Source: Kiritimatiellota bacterium (GTDB taxonomy: Bacteria > Verrucomicrobiota > Kiritimatiellia > JAAZAB01). From it: a stretch of 10,000 nucleotides of DNA. Position 1 is the stretch's first letter; each line of letters begins with the position of its first letter. Under the pieces are notes generated by a model. The model did not search any database. It was not told the origin of the DNA and saw only the letters and a program-made list of their open reading frames with translations. The position numbers and the translations under genes were made by a program. The DNA is taken from NCBI GenBank assembly GCA_008636095.1, contig VSJD01000350.1, positions 1-10,000 of the forward strand, written 5' to 3'. Positions 7,521 through 10,000 of the stretch are shown here, in pieces.

Positions 7521-7552
7521 CGCCGTCGGGACGGCGGTGTCCACCGTGGACA
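7521..7552. repeat. Two adjacent perfect palindromes upstream of the PP-loop gene
   Basis: CGCCGT-CGGG-ACGGCG (7521-7536) is an exact 6-bp stem-loop, followed at once by TGTCCAC-C-GTGGACA (7538-7552), an exact 7-bp inverted repeat around one base. They lie about 50-80 bp before the start of the minus-strand PP-loop gene. The second looks like a dimer operator, but both could belong to the structured-repeat cluster that continues to 7665. Confidence 0.6.
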
Positions 7553-7581
7553 AATGTTTATAATAAATTCTTTCCGCTAGA

Positions 7582-7597
7582 GAGGCGGATCCGCCTC
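7582..7597. repeat. 16-bp perfect palindrome GAGGCGGATCCGCCTC
   Basis: The 16 bases equal their own reverse complement with no spacer. It sits in the 218-bp gap between the HAD and PP-loop genes, between the other palindromes of that gap. It could be a protein-binding site or a core of a dispersed GC-rich repeat. Confidence 0.65.
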
Positions 7598-7610
7598 CGG
7601 TGGGCAATCC

Positions 7611-7665
7611 ATGTAGAGCCGGTTTTACACCGGCTATGATAGCCGACATAAAGTCGGCTCTACAT
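7611..7665. repeat. Cloverleaf-like REP element (ATGTAGAGCCG ... CGGCTCTACAT)
   Basis: The outer arms are an exact 11-bp inverted repeat (7611-7621 with 7655-7665). Inside are two more perfect 7-bp stems: AGCCGGT/ACCGGCT (7617-7623 with 7629-7635, loop TTTAC) and AGCCGAC/GTCGGCT (7641-7647 with 7653-7659, loop ATAAA). The outer and inner stems share bases, so the element can fold as one long stem or as two side-by-side hairpins. It starts 27 bp past the end of the HAD gene. The layout resembles bacterial REP/BIME repeats mobilised by RAYT (Y1 transposase) proteins, none of which is in the window. Confidence 0.75.
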
Positions 7666-7691
7666 CAATCAGTTGCGCGTTAGTCGCCTAA

Positions 7692-8333
7692 TTACAAGAA
7701 CAAATGGGTCACCTCGTCAAAACCGGCAGCCGTCACCTCTGGTTTTTCCGGACCCAGCATTCCCATCCCATAGGTCACAAAGACGCTATGAACACCCGCG
7801 CGGTGCGCGGCGGCGATGTCGGTGTGATTATCGCCGACCATCCAGGTATCCACGCGTTCGCCGCCGACGGCTCGCAAAATAGCAAATACAGCCTCCGGGT
7901 TGGGCTTTAAGGGCACACCGCTGTCGCCGCCGATGATGCTGGTAAAGAACGCATCAATTTGGAAGTGGCGCAGAAGATCGTGGCAGGCGCCAGCGGGTTT
8001 ATTGCTTAGCAGGGCCAACGCATGACCGGCGGCCGCCAGGCAAGCAAGCCCCTCCCGAACGCCGGAATATAGCGTGGTCTCAGCATGGATGTGCTGACGG
8101 TAAAACTCGCTATCCAGCCGGACCGCTTCCTCCAAGTCCACGGCAAAGGGGGCATCTTGCAATGAGCGGGATACCAGGTTGCGGATGCCTTCACCCACAA
8201 AACTGACTACGGTCTCGACCGGCAGGGGTCCCAAGTCGTAATGCCGGCGCATCAGGTTGATGCCGGTAGCGAGATCCCGGCGCGAATCAATCAGCGTGCC
8301 ATCGAGATCGAAAATGAGGACCTGTCGTTTCAT
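7692..8333 (-). CDS. gph: HAD-family phosphatase, phosphoglycolate phosphatase-like
   Basis: The 213-residue protein carries all four HAD motifs: FDLDGTLID (8-16, nucleophile Asp9 and acid/base Asp11), LLSNKP (108-113, Ser110), PLKPNP with Lys143, and VGDNHTDIAAA (166-176, Asp168 and Asp172). The helical cap segment FVGEGIRNLVSRSL (45-58) is typical of Gph enzymes, which hydrolyse 2-phosphoglycolate arising from DNA repair. Other small phosphoesters are possible substrates. A longer in-frame start at 8462 exists but would place 43 residues without family resemblance before the nucleophile motif. ATG 8333 instead overlaps the stop of the upstream amidohydrolase as ATGA, a sign of coupled translation. 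Cytoplasmic. Followed by the 7611-7665 hairpin repeat, which may protect the 3' end of the mRNA. Confidence 0.88.
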   Translation of the reverse strand: MKRQVLIFDLDGTLIDSRRDLATGINLMRRHYDLGPLPVETVVSFVGEGIRNLVSRSLQDAPFAVDLEEAVRLDSEFYRQHIHAETTLYSGVREGLACLAAAGHALALLSNKPAGACHDLLRHFQIDAFFTSIIGGDSGVPLKPNPEAVFAILRAVGGERVDTWMVGDNHTDIAAAHRAGVHSVFVTYGMGMLGPEKPEVTAAGFDEVTHLFL

Positions 8334-9199
8334 TCCAAGTGCAACAGTTTTACCGCGTTCACACGGGCAATCTTTTGGAAAACCTGTTCGTTGATCTTTT
8401 TTTCCTGCCTGAATTTCAGGAGCAGGCCGATTTGTGGCGGTGTTTCGGCATTCGGATCGCAAATGTCGGTCCCGAACAGAAGCCGGTCCTGGAACTCGTT
8501 GAGGAATTTCACGGCATAGGCTGGATCCCGGTTAAGCGCGTTGAACCCGCTTCCGGCGGAGAGATCACCATACAGGTTCGGATAGCGTCGCATGAGTTTT
8601 GGCACTACGCCTTCCTCTTTGAGCGGATACGAAGGGTACCCCGCCCGATCGCCCGGCGTTTCCAGCGGCCCGATTTCCGCCCAGAACGGCGGGCCATGAC
8701 CCAGAAAGATCAGCCGGTTGAATCTCTGCAGGCAGAACTCCAACTGCGGCAGACCCGGATCATCGTAAAGGCCATAGCCGTAGCCGATCGTGGTTCGCAG
8801 ATCAAAGCACAGGGGAAAGCCCACATCCTGCACATGTTTGAACATGTTTTGAACCAGCGGATCAAGGAATGGCAGGTTGGGCATGAATTCACCGAAACCC
8901 TTGACCCCGCGGTCGCGGTAATAACGCAGGAGATCGCCAAAGGGCGCGTCCGCGGAATTGGTCAGCGCGCGCGGATCCACATTGCAGAAGGGAATAATCC
9001 GGTCGGGATGCTGTTCCGCCATTTCGATGACATCATCATTGGATTGCGGCAGGTAGGTTTCCGGCCCCACCAGCGGCTGGATGCAGGCCTTCTCGATGTC
9101 GTCGCGGTCATAGAGGGCCAGCATTTCATCCAGAGTCGCAAACCGATTGGGAAACGGACACGGTTTCCGATACGCATGCCCGTGAATATCAATAAACAT
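8330..9199 (-). CDS. Amidohydrolase-2 family metal-dependent hydrolase
   Basis: The 289-residue protein has the TIM-barrel amidohydrolase-2 pattern: the HxH at DIHGHAY (4-10, His6 and His8) on strand 1, KGFGEF (100-105, Glu104), LGHGPPF (166-172, His168) and FGTDIC (242-247, Asp245) on strand 8. Members of this family decarboxylate aromatic acids (aminocarboxymuconate-semialdehyde decarboxylase type) or hydrolyse lactones and amides; the substrate is not evident. A hydrophobic signal peptide is absent, so it is cytoplasmic. The start at 9199 has AAAGG about eight bases upstream. Its stop overlaps the start of the HAD phosphatase (ATGA), so the two form an operon. A candidate promoter lies at 9241-9269. 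Confidence 0.85.
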   Translation of the reverse strand: MFIDIHGHAYRKPCPFPNRFATLDEMLALYDRDDIEKACIQPLVGPETYLPQSNDDVIEMAEQHPDRIIPFCNVDPRALTNSADAPFGDLLRYYRDRGVKGFGEFMPNLPFLDPLVQNMFKHVQDVGFPLCFDLRTTIGYGYGLYDDPGLPQLEFCLQRFNRLIFLGHGPPFWAEIGPLETPGDRAGYPSYPLKEEGVVPKLMRRYPNLYGDLSAGSGFNALNRDPAYAVKFLNEFQDRLLFGTDICDPNAETPPQIGLLLKFRQEKKINEQVFQKIARVNAVKLLHLE

Positions 9200-9240
9200 G
9201 GGGCGCCTTTCATAAGCGGCCTGAGGGCCGCAACCGCTTT

Positions 9241-9269
9241 ATTATAATCTACGCTCTACCGCGTCGCCA
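9241..9269 (-). promoter_or_regulatory. Candidate sigma-70-type promoter for the amidohydrolase-HAD operon
   Basis: On the minus strand a perfect TATAAT (9246-9241) lies 17 bases after TGGCGA (9269-9264), a 3/6 match to TTGACA, about 40 bases before the amidohydrolase start. The -35 box overlaps the hairpin at 9262-9303. The -10 match is good, the -35 match poor. Confidence 0.35.
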
Positions 9270-9303
9270 CGTAGCGTGGCAAGCGGCCACTTGCCTGGCG
9301 ACG
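9262..9303. repeat. Structured inverted repeat between the GH20-like and amidohydrolase genes
   Basis: CGTCGCCA (9262-9269) is the exact reverse complement of TGGCGACG (9296-9303). Within and overlapping it, GCCACG-TAG-CGTGGC (9266-9280) and CAAG-CGGCCA-CTTG (9280-9293) form further stems, so alternative folds compete. It begins 16 bp past the stop of the GH20-like gene and may act as an mRNA 3' end or be another member of the intergenic repeat set. No T-run follows. Confidence 0.6.
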
Positions 9304-9319
9304 TGGCGCTCCACGCGCT

Positions 9320-10000
9320 TCACTTGATGACGCTGGGCGTGGCCGCACGATCGTAATTGAAGACACAATCACCAGCCGGCATGGAGGAGAGCGGCTCAAG
9401 TTTAGCGGCCAGTTCGGGAATATTCCGGATCCTTCCTTTCAGGTAATCATCAATCCGGTTGATCAGGCCATCCAACCGCGCCTGCAGGCCGCCGTACCGG
9501 CATTCGAGCACTTCCAGGCCGAACGGTTTGTATAGACTCAGCCAGAGCGCACAGTGTTCGTCGCGCAGTTTGGCTACCGCCTTGTTCAGGACCTTGACAT
9601 CCTTGGTCAACTGCCACAGGCGGGTATGATTCCCGGCCCGGTAAGCCAGGGCCAATTCGCGGCGCAGGTTGCATTTCAACGCCACCGTACGCGCCACGAG
9701 AGCGGGGAACAGGAGCCGCCGGTTGGCGGGTGCACGCCGGGCCGCGCGGAGCAGGGTTTCCGCCAGCTTTTCGTAGTGCGCTTGCAACGCGGGCGGATTC
9801 TTGATCAGCGGATCAAAAATACTCAGCAGTGGGTCCTGCCATAACAACCACTTACTGGCATTGCCATGGCTCGTTTTGGGATTGCTGATTTCCGGAATCT
9901 GGTCCAGATTGCAGACCTTGACCCAGGTATCGAACTCGGCGTTGCAAATGCCGCGGAAATTGGCACGCAACAGTGTATCGTCCACGCGGTCGGCATAGCC
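9320..10000 (-). CDS. Probable GH20 beta-N-acetylhexosaminidase (GcnA-like), C-terminal part only
   Basis: A frame of 227 codons ends with TGA at 9322-9320 and stays open to the right edge (codons read GYADRVDDTLL), so the GTG at 9985 is not a real start and the N-terminal catalytic portion lies outside. What is seen is helical and hydrophilic: a segment ADRVDDTLLRANFRG followed by CNAEFDTWVKV, then NASKWLLWQDPLLSIFDP, then long helices rich in Arg, Leu and Ala. This resembles the C-terminal helical domain of GcnA-type GH20 exo-beta-N-acetylglucosaminidases, recalled rather than searched. No catalytic residue is visible, so the call rests on this one resemblance plus the presence of another glycosidase (GH38) in the window. 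It would release N-acetylhexosamine from glycans. Confidence 0.6.
   Translation of the reverse strand, partial: GYADRVDDTLLRANFRGICNAEFDTWVKVCNLDQIPEISNPKTSHGNASKWLLWQDPLLSIFDPLIKNPPALQAHYEKLAETLLRAARRAPANRRLLFPALVARTVALKCNLRRELALAYRAGNHTRLWQLTKDVKVLNKAVAKLRDEHCALWLSLYKPFGLEVLECRYGGLQARLDGLINRIDDYLKGRIRNIPELAAKLEPLSSMPAGDCVFNYDRAATPSVIK

Noticed and set aside
8334..8462. A longer start (8462) for the HAD phosphatase, adding 43 residues
   Set aside because: The extra residues would lie inside the amidohydrolase coding region and do not resemble the family, which begins just before the DxD motif; the ATGA start at 8333 fits better.
8339..9247. A 302-codon plus-strand open frame, longer than the gene opposite it
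   Set aside because: It lies antisense to the amidohydrolase, whose protein has clear HxH, H and D metal motifs. The plus-strand translation shows no recognisable domain and is explained by high GC keeping the opposite frame open.
9983..9985. GTG as start codon of the right-edge gene
   Set aside because: The frame remains open upstream to the window edge and the following sequence looks like the middle of a larger protein, so this is an internal valine.

Overview
The window looks like a chromosomal stretch of a free-living bacterium with fairly high GC. Three things point to the Planctomycetota-Verrucomicrobiota-Lentisphaerota-Kiritimatiellota group, most plausibly a Kiritimatiellota or Lentisphaerota-type genome: the uroporphyrinogen-decarboxylase-like protein beside a glycoside hydrolase, the particular form of LeuB, and intergenic gaps filled with structured palindromic repeats. 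This placement is inference from gene content; there is no rRNA or other phylogenetic marker here.

Layout. At the left edge a 3-isopropylmalate dehydrogenase gene (leuB-like) runs leftward out of the window. A 353-bp divergent intergenic region with repeats and small palindromes separates it from a rightward fumarylacetoacetate-hydrolase-family gene, the only plus-strand gene. The rest is on the minus strand. Reading in the direction of transcription (right to left), these are: the C-terminal part of a probable GH20 hexosaminidase (right edge); an amidohydrolase overlapping a phosphoglycolate-phosphatase-like HAD hydrolase by an ATGA; a PP-loop tRNA-thiolation-type protein; a full-length GH38 alpha-mannosidase; and a URO-D-family protein 17 bp after it.

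Functionally there are two themes. GH38, the URO-D-like protein and the probable GH20 enzyme suggest glycan (mannoside, N-acetylhexosaminide) breakdown. GH38 lacks a signal peptide, so it would act on oligosaccharides already inside the cell. The others are housekeeping or small-molecule enzymes: leucine biosynthesis, dicarbonyl or acylpyruvate hydrolysis, tRNA sulfuration, 2-phosphoglycolate salvage and a metal-dependent hydrolase.

No mobile element, CRISPR array, RNA gene or defence system is visible. The points most worth a second look are the TGTAG...CTACA-type structured repeats, the GH38/URO-D pair with an altered (H-x-D...C) metal site, the three-cysteine PP-loop enzyme, and the Lys-Tyr pair at the cofactor-discrimination site of LeuB.
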